Shown here piece after piece: positions 34,091 to 46,375 of a stretch of DNA of 64,000 nt; positions within the stretch are counted from its first letter, which is position 1, and the number at the start of each line of letters is the position of its first letter. Made by a program: the position numbers and the translations under genes. The notes beneath the pieces are model-generated. The model had not been told where the DNA came from and did not search any database. It saw only the letters and a list, made by a program, of their open reading frames with translations. Source of the stretch: Taeniopygia guttata (lineage: Eukaryota > Chordata > Aves > Passeriformes > Estrildidae); contig NC_133026.1 in assembly GCF_048771995.1 (NCBI RefSeq), forward strand, positions 58,777,001 through 58,841,000, written 5' to 3'.

Positions 34091-36013
34091 ATAGAGTTGG
34101 CTCTCTGCCTGTATACTTTAGCAACTTGCTTAAGAAATGTTTTCAACATAGCTTCCAACATGTTTTAGAGTGAGGTTTGTGAGATATGAAGTGGGTGGAA
34201 AATTTACTCTCTGTGCTCAAATTGTGGTGAACAACCTTAGCAAATTCTACTGTCATCTGGTTACTTAGTGGTGTTCTTTCCAGTAGATACAGAGGCCAAA
34301 TCTGTGCAATATTTTTTTAGTTAATAATTGGATGATGCAAGACATTACATTCCACACTTTTCAAGACAATACAAAACTGTCTAATCATCAAAGGGCAGAG
34401 CTGAAATAAGGATGTAAGTAAGGTGGAAAAATAGGCTAATAGGAACCTCATTAATTTAAAATGGAATTGCCAAGACCTCCACTTGGGAGAAATAACCCCA
34501 TAGGCCAGTAGAGATTATGATTTATTCTGAGTATTCCAGCAGTATGTAATTTTTAGCAAAATATTGATTAAAATAATATATGCATTGATAAGCATCTGTG
34601 ATATTCCATTGCAGTGTAGAATATTATAGCTAAATCATTATGTATTATAACTTGAGCCAACAAATATTCATGCACTTTTGCAATTTTTAGCCTTCCAGTT
34701 TGCAACTTTAATAATAACAACCTTACAAAAACCATGTTTCTTTTTCTCCAGTCTGAAGTTAGTAGCTTCTTAATTGCTGAGTACTTTCAGCAGGATAGTA
34801 TTTAAGCAGAATTATGCCAGTGCATATATTGGTTTATTTGTTGTTCAATACCATTGCTTAACAGATGTCTGATTTAATTATAGGCACCTCATATACATTT
34901 TCATTGGTGTCATGAACCTACCTCTATGGTCTCAGCATTTCTAAGCAACATTGCAGCCAACTAATGCAGTAGAACCATATAAAAGACCAGTTTTCTTCTG
35001 TATTCTCCTTTCCTTTCCCCTGCCAGCTCCAAAAAGCAGTAACCCAATAACATGCCTTTCCCTGTCAGCTAGCTGTATGTCCATCCTTGTAACCACACTT
35101 CAAAATGTTTTTGTTGTACGGGTGAAGGAAGACCATGTTTGATTGAAACACTGGTTGCATTTAACTACTGGATGAGTTGCTGCTAATATATTACATTTCA
35201 GTTAAGTCACTACAGAGATGAGGCTCTCAGTGAGAAAGCATTTTTTTTTCTTTTTGAAGTCTTCAAGATGCTGTATTTTTCAATGTTGTTCCGTGATCAG
35301 GGCACTAAGGCATGAATGGAGAAACTGAGGGACTGTGCTTTCTGTTCTAGCTTGAAAAAGGGATGTCAGGGTCTCAGGTCCTCCATTTGTCAAGTGAATA
35401 CCATACACTTGCCTTTCTCCAAAATAGGCTCAGATATTAATGCACAAATGTAACATGTTCTTAAATAAAATTCAAGTTAACTGGTAACTTAGAATACTTC
35501 AGTATCTGTTATTCTGAATTATACTTCTGTAGCTATTCTGCTTCAGACCAGGTTCAATTCAATATTCCGAAATGCTTCCAGTAAAGGACAGGGGGATGTG
35601 TTTCTGTAGGCATCAAGTTTAAGCACAAGAGAACTACTGAGAGTTATTAATACCAGAGAAAAAGGAGCTACTCATTACTTGGGAGAAAACCCACAATACT
35701 TTGATACTGCAAAGATGGTAGAGGCTGAGAGGGGAAAAACAAATCCTTTAAAATCCATTTCTGCTGTATTAGCAGATTGAGAGCATCAGCAGTATGTAAA
35801 TCAGAGTGTTTTACTGAAAGAGTAGAAAGAAAAAATAAAAGCAGAATAACTGTCAGGAAGCATAATATTTGCTAGTATAAATTAGTATTTATTACATTTA
35901 TATTATTTGGAATCAAGAACTGTGAATCCCAGAAATTGCGTGACATGAGAATATGGCTGATTCTCTTCTCTCCCTTCCTGTGTCCTTTTATTTAATCTTT
36001 TTGTACCCACTGA
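34091..36013. other. Unique A+T-rich non-coding DNA
   Basis: Nothing recognisable beyond short A/T runs. No open frame longer than about 63 codons. Confidence 0.65.
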
Positions 36014-36085
36014 ACCATTGAATCAGAATATCCTGAGTTAGAAGGGACCGACAAGGATCATCATGTAGCCTGCACAGAATATGCA
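36014..36085 (-). mobile_element. CR1 LINE 3'-end fragment
   Basis: A short trace of about 70 bp. The plus strand reads TTGAATCAGAATATCCTGAG, then a TTAGAAGGGACCGACAAGGA block, the complement of a CR1 3' terminus. The fragment ends at the following CCTGCACAG block. Confidence 0.82.
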
Positions 36086-37828
36086 TGTTAATTGGATAAA
36101 CTGACTGCAGCATGAGATAATAAAAGGCTGAAGTACAGTATGGTGCCTTGTGTGAGGTTTTCAAAGGTATTGTCACTATCTAAAGTGAATATGGACTGTG
36201 GTGCACAGGTACTGAAAAATAAAATGCTAATGCTGCAGTCTTCAATTCTATACTGTCAGCCTGAATTTGGCAGTGTTGGATTCTCAGAAGACATCACCAC
36301 TTCAACCACTTTCACCTAGAGTGAATGGAAATTGCATGTAGCTGAAAACCCAAATGACACAAAAGCATGCAATTTAAAATGAGATGACAGAGATTCAAGT
36401 AAAGGTGTTTACTTTGCCATATCTTCCACAAACTGCTTGTGAGTCAGGCAAGTTAAGACAGACTCCCTGTTAAAAAAAAAAAACCCTCAAAAAATAACCC
36501 CACACATTACTTTCCCCTTCTGTTTCTCTTCCACTATATGTCCACATGAATGTAACCGCTTCAAGTCCAAGACTATCTTACATGGTCATCCAAGGTGTTA
36601 TAAAAGAGATATTTCATTTTTTTAATAAACCTTTGCATATCAATCAAGAAAATCCACATCTCGTTATTGACTTTACCAGCACTTATAACACCTCTAAGTG
36701 ATGATAAGTATTGTATTCTTTGTAATTCTGAGGGGAGTTGCACCAAAATGAAGAATTAATTGGAAGTCAGACAAAGATATACATTTACCCAGAAGCATCA
36801 GGTATAAGAGAGTAAAAGTTTGGAAATAAGTGAAATTTTGCTTATACCCTATTGCTAAATTACCAGTGGACACAAGGATTTAATCCTCTTTTACTTTAGT
36901 GCTCATAGGTTGCAGAAATGTGTTTACATGTTCACTTAACCCACTGGGTTAAAATAAAAATAATATACAAAATGGTATCTCGTGCCTGATACCAAGCAAC
37001 CAAGAATTTTCTTAGTCCAATTTGTAGGTCAGATCCTTCTTTCTCTCAAGTCAATTCCCCATTGATCACACTGAAGTGGGGAAGGGAGCGGTGGGAAACT
37101 TTCACATTTAAAATTATGTGGAGACATTTTCACTCAGATTAAATGGGACTCAAAAGTGGCTATTTATATGCATGAGACCAACACAAAGTGCATATTCTGC
37201 CTCAGGATTAAAGCATTTAGTTTTTCAAGAGGGAATAGTTCATTGATCAATGCTTTATGCCCACATTTCTCATGTTGATAGAACTTTGCCCATGAACTCT
37301 CATTAGATGTCCTGATTCCAACTTAAAACTTAAATTTGATTTCAATGCCAGCAGTAAGATGTCATGAAGAAAACAGATTGCTCCACATATTCATCTAAAT
37401 ACAGATCAAAACTAGGTATATATCAACAGCATTTCATCATCAATAACATGTGCCACCAAGATGAATTGATGCTGAAGGCTGCAATTTCTAATCACTAATA
37501 ATAATGTTTGCAATTAATTGTATGTACAGCTAAGTGTGTCTCAGTTTATTTGCTAAGGCAATTTTGCTAAACCAAGTAATTTTACTTCTACATACAAACA
37601 CCGGAAAAGTTGTGCCTGTTAACAAGACTAGTTTCACTTGTCTAATATATGATCTCACAGTTAACCAGTCTGATAATTTAATTTCATGCTACAACTGCTT
37701 TATGCTGAATATTTTATATAAAGAAGATTAAAAGTTTGACATTAGAGCATTTCCCCCAAATATATTTCATTTTCCTGATCATCTTCTGTCGTAACAGTAC
37801 AAACTGGTATTTTACAGTAATTTTTTCA

Positions 37829-37907
37829 CCAAAAAAAAAAACCCAAAAACAAAACAAAATCAAAAACAAACAACAACAACAAAAAAAAAAAAACAAGCAA
37901 AAAGAAA
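37829..37907. repeat. A/C-rich low-complexity tract
   Basis: Runs of A with interspersed C in CAAAAACA/CAACAACAAC units, almost free of G and T on the plus strand. It is the same kind of sequence as the T/G tracts, but in the opposite orientation. Confidence 0.85.
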
Positions 37908-40884
37908 CATGGAACTCATTGGCTGCAGAGATCCAAAACAGCAAAAAGGAATTTTTTTAGACAACATTCAGTGATTTAATGTCAATTGTGTGGCTACATT
38001 CTTACACTGATCTGAATTCATTCCTTTCATTACAGGCCCTTTTAACAAGTTCCTGCCAAATAGGATGTGAATAAGTTGTAGAGGTATGGTTCGGAAACCA
38101 ATTCACATAGTATTTTGATGAGTTGCTGTACATACCATTTCACCCTTCAGAAGTTGTGTATTTAGTTTAGTTTCAGAATACATTCTAGTCTAAATCCCAA
38201 ATTTCTCACTACTAAACACTAAAATATGCTTAATGTACTCAATATGTCTGTTTCTTCAGTCAGAGGCTCCCTGCCATATTCCAAAAGTATTGGACCTGAT
38301 ACTGGATAATACTCTCAATTCTGCTGTGAGTCACTACTGTGTGCTGCAGCTGACCCATGAACTGCTTCCGAGTTCTGTACCTGAGAGCCACGACATTTCA
38401 CAGACACAAGCTCTGAAATCCCTCTGACTTAAGTTATTAATCTCAATTTGTTTTAATATAAATCACAATGTTAGAAATAAGCTACCTTTGAACAACTTTG
38501 TAGAAGGTTAAATAGCGTAAATAGATCTGTATTTTTAGGACAACAGCACTACATCATCAGAAACCATTCTGACTAATAAAAAGCTATTAGTCTACCAAAA
38601 CTGTAATGAGATCATGATTAATAAACACCCCTGAAAGGTCCGTATCAAAGTCAAGGCTTTTCTGTGATAAATGTAAACATGCAGACCTTACTTTGCCAAA
38701 AGCTGTGTGTTCCAGTTATCCAGCTCTACTGATTGATTTGTTCATTAGACTAATAAATAATTTATCACCTTGAAGGGGACAATTCATTATACAGATAACA
38801 TGAACAAGTAATTTTAAGCAGCCAAATCTTTAGAAGAATTAGCAGTGTTAACAGTGCCATGAAGTCTGATGTCATGAAGGTGCAGAATCCAGACCAGCAT
38901 AAAAAAAATTGAAATTGTTATAAAAGCAGGTAATTTCAGATAGCTTCCAAGCAATTTCCCATGGGTATTCACAGTGCAGCTCTATCAGAAATCTCATGTC
39001 TCATAGTATCTTTAGGTCCTTTTAACTATCCTGCCCTAGGAACTATAGTAAGCTATGAGCTTTCTTAGAAATAGGCACAGAAATAAATTACAGTTTGTAA
39101 TATACCCCATTTTCTAAATTAGGGATAAAATCTGTGATATTTACAGTATTGATTATTTTATTCTATGATTTTCTTTCCTAAATACCTGTATGATTTTTCC
39201 TAGCAACAAGTGATAGAAAAAAATCATATACTAATCAGGCAGAGGGGGTCTTTTCTTCAAGTGTAGGAACTATCATTGTAAAAACTACATTGTAACTCAT
39301 TCTCTAGAATTTCTTATGCATTTAAAATTTAAAAAAGGTGGAGATAAGGACAGTTGTATCATGGCAACACATTAGGGGATAAATTAGACACAATTAATCA
39401 TCACAATTTCCCCTAATAGGAACAAAAGAGATTATTATTTTTATTATTATTATATCAGTTTTATAGCTTCTTTTGTAAAACTTCAAATGCATGTAATAGT
39501 CCCTTTGTTTAAGATGGAAAAAAGCCTACAAATAAGTGTCTTTGTAATTAAATGTGTAATGGGTCTAAGAAAAATTATTGTTCAACTTCATTCATAAAAT
39601 TGATAGCCCCACAGCCTAGAGCCATTTAGCCAAGTTTTCTCCCTCAACCATGCACAAGAACAGAGATATTTTATTTTCCTCATCTTTTTTTTACAATATT
39701 TAATTTTATTTCCCCCAGCAATAAAAATGCACTGAAGCTTGGGTAATTCACTGCAATACAGGAAACTGGGCACATTTAGAGAATGACTTGCTGTGTTTCA
39801 TCTACAGTGAAAGTCCTTACTTTCTTGGGAATTTGTATCTACAACACCAAGCATATCACCACTCTTGGAATGCCAGCAGCCTAGTCTCAGTCTAGTTCAA
39901 AATAACAAACATTATTTGTCATCACTTACACACTACTTTCCTGAATCTATCAGATATTTCCTCGAGGCAATATCTCTGTACAGCATTATATTGTGTTGCA
40001 CATTACAACATCTGTGACTATAAGCCTGTGATGATCAAAGATTGTGTTCTTTGAGACCCCTGATTTTTTTCATCTTTTTCCCCCTGAATCACAGATCTGG
40101 CTTGGTGAATACTGCTTTTCCTGCTTTTTCTGTCATTATCCTAGAATCTGATCTGCAGGTTCAAGTGCAGTATATTCCTTTCCGTTTTTGTAGTTGAAGC
40201 AGATGAGGTTGTTGTTGCTTATTCAAAACAGCAGCAGGATGATTCAAAACTGGGATACTTCATGCAGATACTTCATATTGCCATTTATATGACTTCTACT
40301 TTCATTCAGGGAGACTCACAAAGGCAATGTCTCAAAAGACGCTGTAGCAGTATGATTTGGACAGGATCCAGAATAATAATGCTGGGAGAAAGCTGGAGAA
40401 ACCAGGTGGTAGCACAGAAGCTGATAGTCTCCTTCAGACCCAATAGAAACTTCAGGGAACTAAATCCCTGCCTTCTGGTGCAGGGTGAAGTAACTTGTAT
40501 CTGGTGGAATTATTCCAGAAACTTTATAACACAGGGAGCAATTGTTATCCAAACCAAAGCTAAAACACTTCTTTCTCTCTTGTGAAAAATGTGGCCTCTT
40601 GGGATGATGAATCCTATTTGCTTCTATGAACCTGCATTGATTCTGAGTGTCACTAGGCAGATATGGTGCACTAGGCAGAATAAGATAAAGGAAAACATAT
40701 TTTGTATCGATATTGAAAAAACCCCAAACCACCTAATTTATGTTGAATTTCCTCTGATGTGCTTTAATTACCTAAATATAAGAGTTAAAATTTTTCCCAT
40801 TATGAAAAAACATTTAATCAAACTGTGTTTGCCAGGTGGATGTCTTCCATAATGCTTTATTTCCATATACTACTCCTTAGTTAT

Positions 40885-40925
40885 TAGAGAGAAAGAGAGA
40901 GAGAGAAAGAGAGAAAGAGAGAGAG

Positions 40926-40956
<31 letters not shown>

Positions 40957-40962
40957 GAGAGA
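40885..40962. repeat. (GA)n microsatellite with GAAA interruptions
   Basis: A purine-only tract of about 78 bases built from (GA)n blocks separated by regularly spaced GAAAGA units. Polypurine tracts of this kind can adopt triplex structures and are often length-variable. Confidence 0.95.
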
Positions 40963-41552
40963 ATTTTATATCCAAGGGATGTGACCATGGAATGAGCAGA
41001 ACAAATTAAACTCTGAACAAAGGTTTCCTCCAAATAAGTCACAGTGCAAGCAGTAACCAAGAAGAAATGGGATAAGAGCTGATAAGAAGAAAGCTTGCTT
41101 TATTGATTTTTTTATCTCTACCCCCAATTAGGTTAGGTAGATTCTATTCATCTGCTGACTTAAATAGATATGAATGTGAATTCTCTAGGGTATTCCTAAG
41201 AAGTTTTCAGTAACAATGTTTCCATATCACTGCACTAAGAGGGTTTGGAGGTAGCTGACAGCTGTGGGTATATAAATTAAATGGAATATTATTGATGCAT
41301 TTGGAAAAACAAAAACCAACAAAACCTAGACAACACATTTTTTCATCCAATTGCGGCTTTACAAAATAGATCCATGGTGTAAAAAGCAACATTGTTTCAT
41401 ATTTTATAGCTCCAGATTTATGAAAACATGACTCTTTATAACTCCATAAAGTAAAATCATTTGCTTTTAGAGTGACCCACATATTATGTTCACAGTATCT
41501 TATCTATAGAAAAAGTGTCTCAAAATCTGTTTCTCCATGATTAAGCATTTTT

Positions 41553-42065
41553 TTAAATGAACTTTTGTCCTTGCTCCTGAACCCTAGCGGGGCAGCTATC
41601 CATGCAAAAATTATTATGGCCAGCTCTGGAAATAGGAGAACCTGTTAAGAGAAGCCCTGATCCTAAAAGAGATGGTTGAGAAGCATGAAGCATTTGTGTT
41701 TTTTCGAAAATTTCTACAGAATGAAGCTTGAATTTTCTCCTGTGGTAAGGAAGCTCAATCAGAGCCAGGGTTCTTGGTGAAATTAGAAGAATTTGGTGCC
41801 TGGAGAAGTGTCCCAATATCAAATGGCTTTGTAGTGAGAAAGGATAAGCCACGGTTTCTGTATGCAAGATGATGGGCACTTTAGACACCTCTGAATAGCA
41901 GAAAGAGGCAAAATGCCTCTCCCAGCCCTGCCAGATTGTTTGTGAAGGCAGCTCTGAGAGCTCTGGGGCTGTCTTGGTTGTCACTGAGAGAAGATGGTGA
42001 GCTGGGGAAGGCAGCTCAGTGAAACCCACCATGGTCTGGAAGATGAAGGGTTCATGGTCAGCCAT
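41553..42065 (-). other. Longest open frame (170 codons), not recognised
   Basis: An uninterrupted minus-strand ATG-to-stop frame with no domain, signal peptide or membrane segment that I recognise. Residues are well mixed, with no repeats. The surrounding bases are richer in G+C than average, which alone lengthens chance frames. There is no CpG island, no TATA box in a plausible position and no poly(A) signal soon after the stop. It is more likely chance than a gene, but it could lie within a transcribed RNA. Confidence 0.12.
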
Positions 42066-44659
42066 GATTGCTTTGTGCAGTAAGGCAGATAGAGGTGGGA
42101 CAGGTTTCTCCTAAGCCCCTCCGGTCATGTTATTCAAAATACAATTAAATTAGGGAGGAAGAAAAAGGTCTGAACACTATCCTTGGTTGGGACTGAAATG
42201 AAAATCCCACAGTGATTTGAGTCCTTGCACAGTATTATGAGCACTTGAAAAATGAAAGGGCAGCATTTCAGAAGTGTCGTCATGGGAACTTTGTCACTGG
42301 GGCTTAAAAGAAACATCACTAGATTAAATTAACCCCTTGCGTTCCACATGGGAGAGGGCAGGCTTTGTCAGAACTGGTCAATATCTGCTGAACTTCTCTG
42401 AAGAAAAGGGAGGATAAGAAGAATCAGTTTAGAGAACACCAGCCCTGACCTGCTTGTCTACCAGCTTCCTCTGTTTTACGTAACTGTATTGCTTCCTCTG
42501 AGGGGCCCCTCATCTCTGCTCTGTTCAGGCTGGATGGGTGGCTGAAATGCCATCTGTAACAAGCACTGTCACGTGCTTTTCTGTGTGATGATTATTGAAC
42601 CAAAAGAAGAACTCTTCAGTTCTTCTCTGTATTATCTTTTAATAATCTACTAATAACAACAATGTGATAGCAATAGATGCAGCATTTACTCCTTTACAGA
42701 CAGAATACCTAACTACAGCAGCCTGATGGTCATTACAAACCATTCCAGTTTGCAACAGACAGCTCTTTTGCTGTCATTTCACTGACACTGGTTGTGTGAC
42801 TAATGTAACTTAAAATACTTGCATGCTTACTTCACATCCACTTACACAGGCCAATGAGTGTTCTGTTTATTTATTTTGCAGGAATTTTTAGCATCAAGAA
42901 TAAAGGAGATTTTTTCCTTTGGTTTGGATCAGGCTTTTTGTCTTGAAAAAGTCCGTACATTAATTCTGCATGCTTGCTAAATTAATTTTGAAAGCGAGGA
43001 TATACTATTATTACAGCAAGTTTGCTGGTAAAATGTGATAAGGGGAATGCTGCTCTTCCAGCTGTCTGCCAACGACTCTGGACAGTAAGAACATGCCCAA
43101 TGTGGTGTTGCAGAAGCTTAGCAAAAAAAAAAAAAACCAAGGTTTTGATTTTTAGAAATATTTGTTTTGACTCAGTGGTTTACACAGCTTGTGGGAATGA
43201 AAGCACAAAGGTTACATTACTTGATGTTCTTCCATCTCTCAAACATGCTCAAAGCTCCTTCCCTGTTCTCTTCGTAGAAGGCAGTAATAATAGACACCCA
43301 AAGAGTATCTATTATAATGATAAAACAATAAGTTTAATTTAATATATTTAGGTTTTTAAGTGCTTTGCGGTTTTTGGTTTTTTTTTTTTTTGCTATATTG
43401 CAATCATGCCTCTTAGAAATAGAAAGCCCTGTAATTATGTTTAGATTTACCAACCAATTCCATTGAATGGGAGACCAGGGAGGTCACTACACTACAACCT
43501 CTGGGTATTGCAGACATTTTAAACACCTGCACTGCATTATTAGAACTGTCACATAGAACTAGAGAGCTTTGAATACCTTTTATCATTCATGCAGGTTACA
43601 ACTGATGAGATGAGATGTGAGTGGGTTTAGAGTGATGCTTCTCTTTTCTCTTTCCTTTTTTTTTTTCCTGAAAAAACACAGCACATAAACACTGTATACT
43701 TTTCCTGTCAATAAAAATTTGAAATTACACAGACTTAGAACATAAGATGTTTGATCCCTTACTATAAATTTTTATACCATGAGTTATTTGCTGGGCTTTT
43801 CTAAGCTGATTCAATATATACCAAAAATACATAAAGCATTTGGATTAAAACCAGCTTTTCTTTCCTTTCTTGATTGCACAGCTTTTCATACCCCTAAAAG
43901 ATTCCTTTCCTATTTGGAGTATAGAAGCTTTTATATGTGTATGTACATATATTTTCTTCTTCTTTGTGTGGTTTCTTCTCCATTTAATATATGGTTTCTT
44001 ATTTTTCTATTATAAACTTTTATGGATTCTGCAATGTTTAATTACTATTGACTTAAAAACTGTTGCCAGCTTCAGGAATTTTGGCTCTCTTTCAGAGAAG
44101 TTCTTAAATATATGTTTAATTTTATATCAGATTGTATATTCAAAGCCTACTAATATAGCTCAGAGAATCTGCAAATAGTCCCTTATGTTGTGACTTTTAA
44201 GAGCAGCTAGAGAGAACAAAAGCTTGAAAAGTGTTTACAGCAAATGTGAAGATCACAGATCTCCATTCCTAAGAGAAATAAATGGATGCAAATTGAATAC
44301 TGAATACTAACACAATTTAATTAACACAGTTTTTATTTAGCTTAGTCATGTTCTTCCATTAGCAATGTATTAAAGTGAATTGTAATCCTGAAAGGAATTT
44401 TTACTTACTTACTCTAGTTCTGGGAAAACCTCAACTTATCTTTAGCCACAGGTTCCTGCCTTTATTTTAGGGTTCAGTTTTGCATAGAAGGATGTGTACA
44501 GTTTGGAGGTAGTGGACATTTTATAACATTCTGCATAGGACAGTTTACCTGAGAATTTCTGGACGAGAATTACCTCCCCAGAAATAAGGGGCAGTAATGT
44601 ACACATGGAAGATCAAAGAAAACAAAAGAATTTGAGAAGAGATAAAAAATGATGGGGAA

Positions 44660-44805
44660 AATCATATAATAGAACCATAAAATGGTTTGGGTTGAAATGG
44701 ACCTTAAAGACCATCTAGTTCCAGCCCCACTGCCATAAATAGGGACACCTTCCTTTAGATCAGGTCGCTCAGAGCCTCATCCAACCTGGTCTTGTGTATC
44801 TATAT
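44660..44805 (-). mobile_element. CR1 LINE 3' end
   Basis: The plus strand reads AATAGAACCATAAAATGG, then GGGTTGAAATGGACCTTAAAG and CCATCTAGTTCCAGCCC. Next come an AGGGACACCTTCC block and CATCCAACCTGGTCTTG near 44780-44796. This is the complement of about 140 bp of CR1 3' UTR. Confidence 0.9.
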
Positions 44806-45192
44806 TCAAAGAAAAGCATATCCATCAATTTATCTGTGTTTTGAGGTTTATTTATTTATTTTTATTTTGTTTTATAAAAACATGTCTGCTGACACTTCTA
44901 GTTAGTCTGAACTCTTACTGTGAGTCTAAATGCTTTAGATACACACCACTGAAGGAACAATCAGAGTTCAGTATAAAACACTCAATTTTTATGTTCTATC
45001 TTCACCTTCAAATATTTCTAAATATTTTTTTAATCAACATGAAATATGTCATAAAATGTCTGTAAGGGTTTTTTTGAGGGGTAAGGAGAGGTGAAAGAAA
45101 AGAAAGCAAACAAAACCCCTTGTCTAGCCCATACCTTTTGTCCTATTCATTAGAGAACACAACACAAAAATGCCCAACCTTTTTTATACTGG

Positions 45193-45219
45193 AAAAAACA
45201 AAACAAAACAAAACAAAAT
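45193..45219. repeat. (AAAAC)n microsatellite
   Basis: About five units of AAAAC in a row, slightly irregular at the ends. Confidence 0.9.
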
Positions 45220-45959
45220 ACAAAAGAACCCAGGTTCGGCTATCTACAAGTTACAGATATTACAGAGCTACATACTAGATCATAGTGTGGCTTTATTGAT
45301 AATGTATAAAGCTGGAACAGGCTTGTGACACATAAAGGACCACAAGATCAAGGACCAGCAGTTTATTGCCAAATCCAGAAGAAAAAAACAGAGAACAGGA
45401 ATATTTGAAAAACAGTTCATTGTGTTATATCTGCAACAAATTATCTGCTATTGGGTCTTATTTACAGCTCAGTAAAATCACTGGCATGGGGCTTGGAGTC
45501 AACACTGGTCTCTCCACTTAATTTTCATATTATACTGTATCAAGAGATTGAAGACTGTTAACTGAATGCAGCACAAGATTACTAGGCCAGGAAAAGATAT
45601 TTTATTCCATTTATATAAGATTTTAAAAGTATATTTTCTGTTAAATGATCTTTGGTGAGATTTCAAAAGCCATCACTCACAGGCTCACTTTTCTCTTACA
45701 GACCAAATGGTATCATGAAAAGAATAAACATGGTCAGAAATGAACAGTCCATCCCCTGCACAGATGTACAAGGTGATCAGAGAGCGCAGGTGCAGACAGG
45801 GCAAGACAGATAGGTAAAGCATCCTGGTAAAGAAAAGAAACACATCATTAGGCATAGGTCATGCTGCAGACTTCTTGATTCACAAAACAGGCAGAAATTG
45901 TCAGATAGAATGTGCCTCTTGAGTGCTGTTAGCAAACAAAGTCTGTTATGTTGCAGTAT

Positions 45960-46375
45960 TAAGCCCCTATGAGGTGGTGTGTGGCTGCCCCTGGGGTTTT
46001 AAACTGTAAATTACAGGGGCATACTAAACTGGTGTGTGTCTACACAGGTAGTTTCACTTAATTTAACTGTCAATCTAAATCATTTTAACATCATCCCCAA
46101 AGTTAAACCATTCATTCTTGGCAGCCTGCCTTTAAGACCTAGTTTTGCAATGAGTCCCTGATGGATCCTGGTTGAAGCTAATGGGGCTGTATACGGCTGT
46201 AGAATAGCAATTACATAAAATTCATTAAAGGGCTGGGACTTATTTGGGTAAGCCTAATTCTGATACCTATGCTTATTGGGAGTTCTTTACACAATAATTG
46301 TTCCTCTTGACTTTAGTAGGACTGTTTACGGGTTAAAGTACAACTCAGCAAGAATTTGGTTGCATGCAGGTGAAG
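45960..46375. repeat. Possible ancient amniote interspersed repeat
   Basis: Two related segments occur 135 bases apart in the same orientation: TTGAAGCTAATGGGGCTGT at 46172-46190 and TTGACTTTAGTAGGACTGT at 46307-46325. Over 31 aligned bases, 20 are identical. From memory, segments of this kind (a TTGACTTCAATGGG-like core followed by alternating CTTAAAGT-like words) occur in old repeats shared by birds, turtles and crocodilians. No family name can be given and the borders are guesses. Confidence 0.35.

Larger units (their letters stand above)
36086..44659. other. Unique non-coding DNA, about 8.6 kb
   Basis: Holds an A/C-rich tract (37829-37907), a TTA-rich run (about 39429-39455), a large GA microsatellite (40885-40962) and the longest open frame of the window (41553-42065, minus). 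That frame lies in a locally less A+T-rich stretch and shows no domain. No splice-bounded exon or transposon could be supported. Confidence 0.65.

Noticed and set aside
41553..42065. 170-codon minus-strand open frame as a protein-coding gene
   Set aside because: No domain, promoter, splice or poly(A) support. One frame of about this length is expected by chance in 64 kb, more so where the local G+C is higher. Kept only as a low-confidence entry.
42605..42626. 9-bp hairpin with a 4-base loop
   Set aside because: Arms this short occur by chance many times in 64 kb; no run of U or other context supports a function.
45225..45245. tRNA B-box-like word (GGTTCGGC)
   Set aside because: No matching A-box or cloverleaf stems at the right spacing.
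45703..45813. Plus-strand exon after a CTTTTCTCTTACAG acceptor
   Set aside because: The only open frame ends in a stop at the putative donor and the others stop early. A non-coding exon cannot be excluded but has no support.
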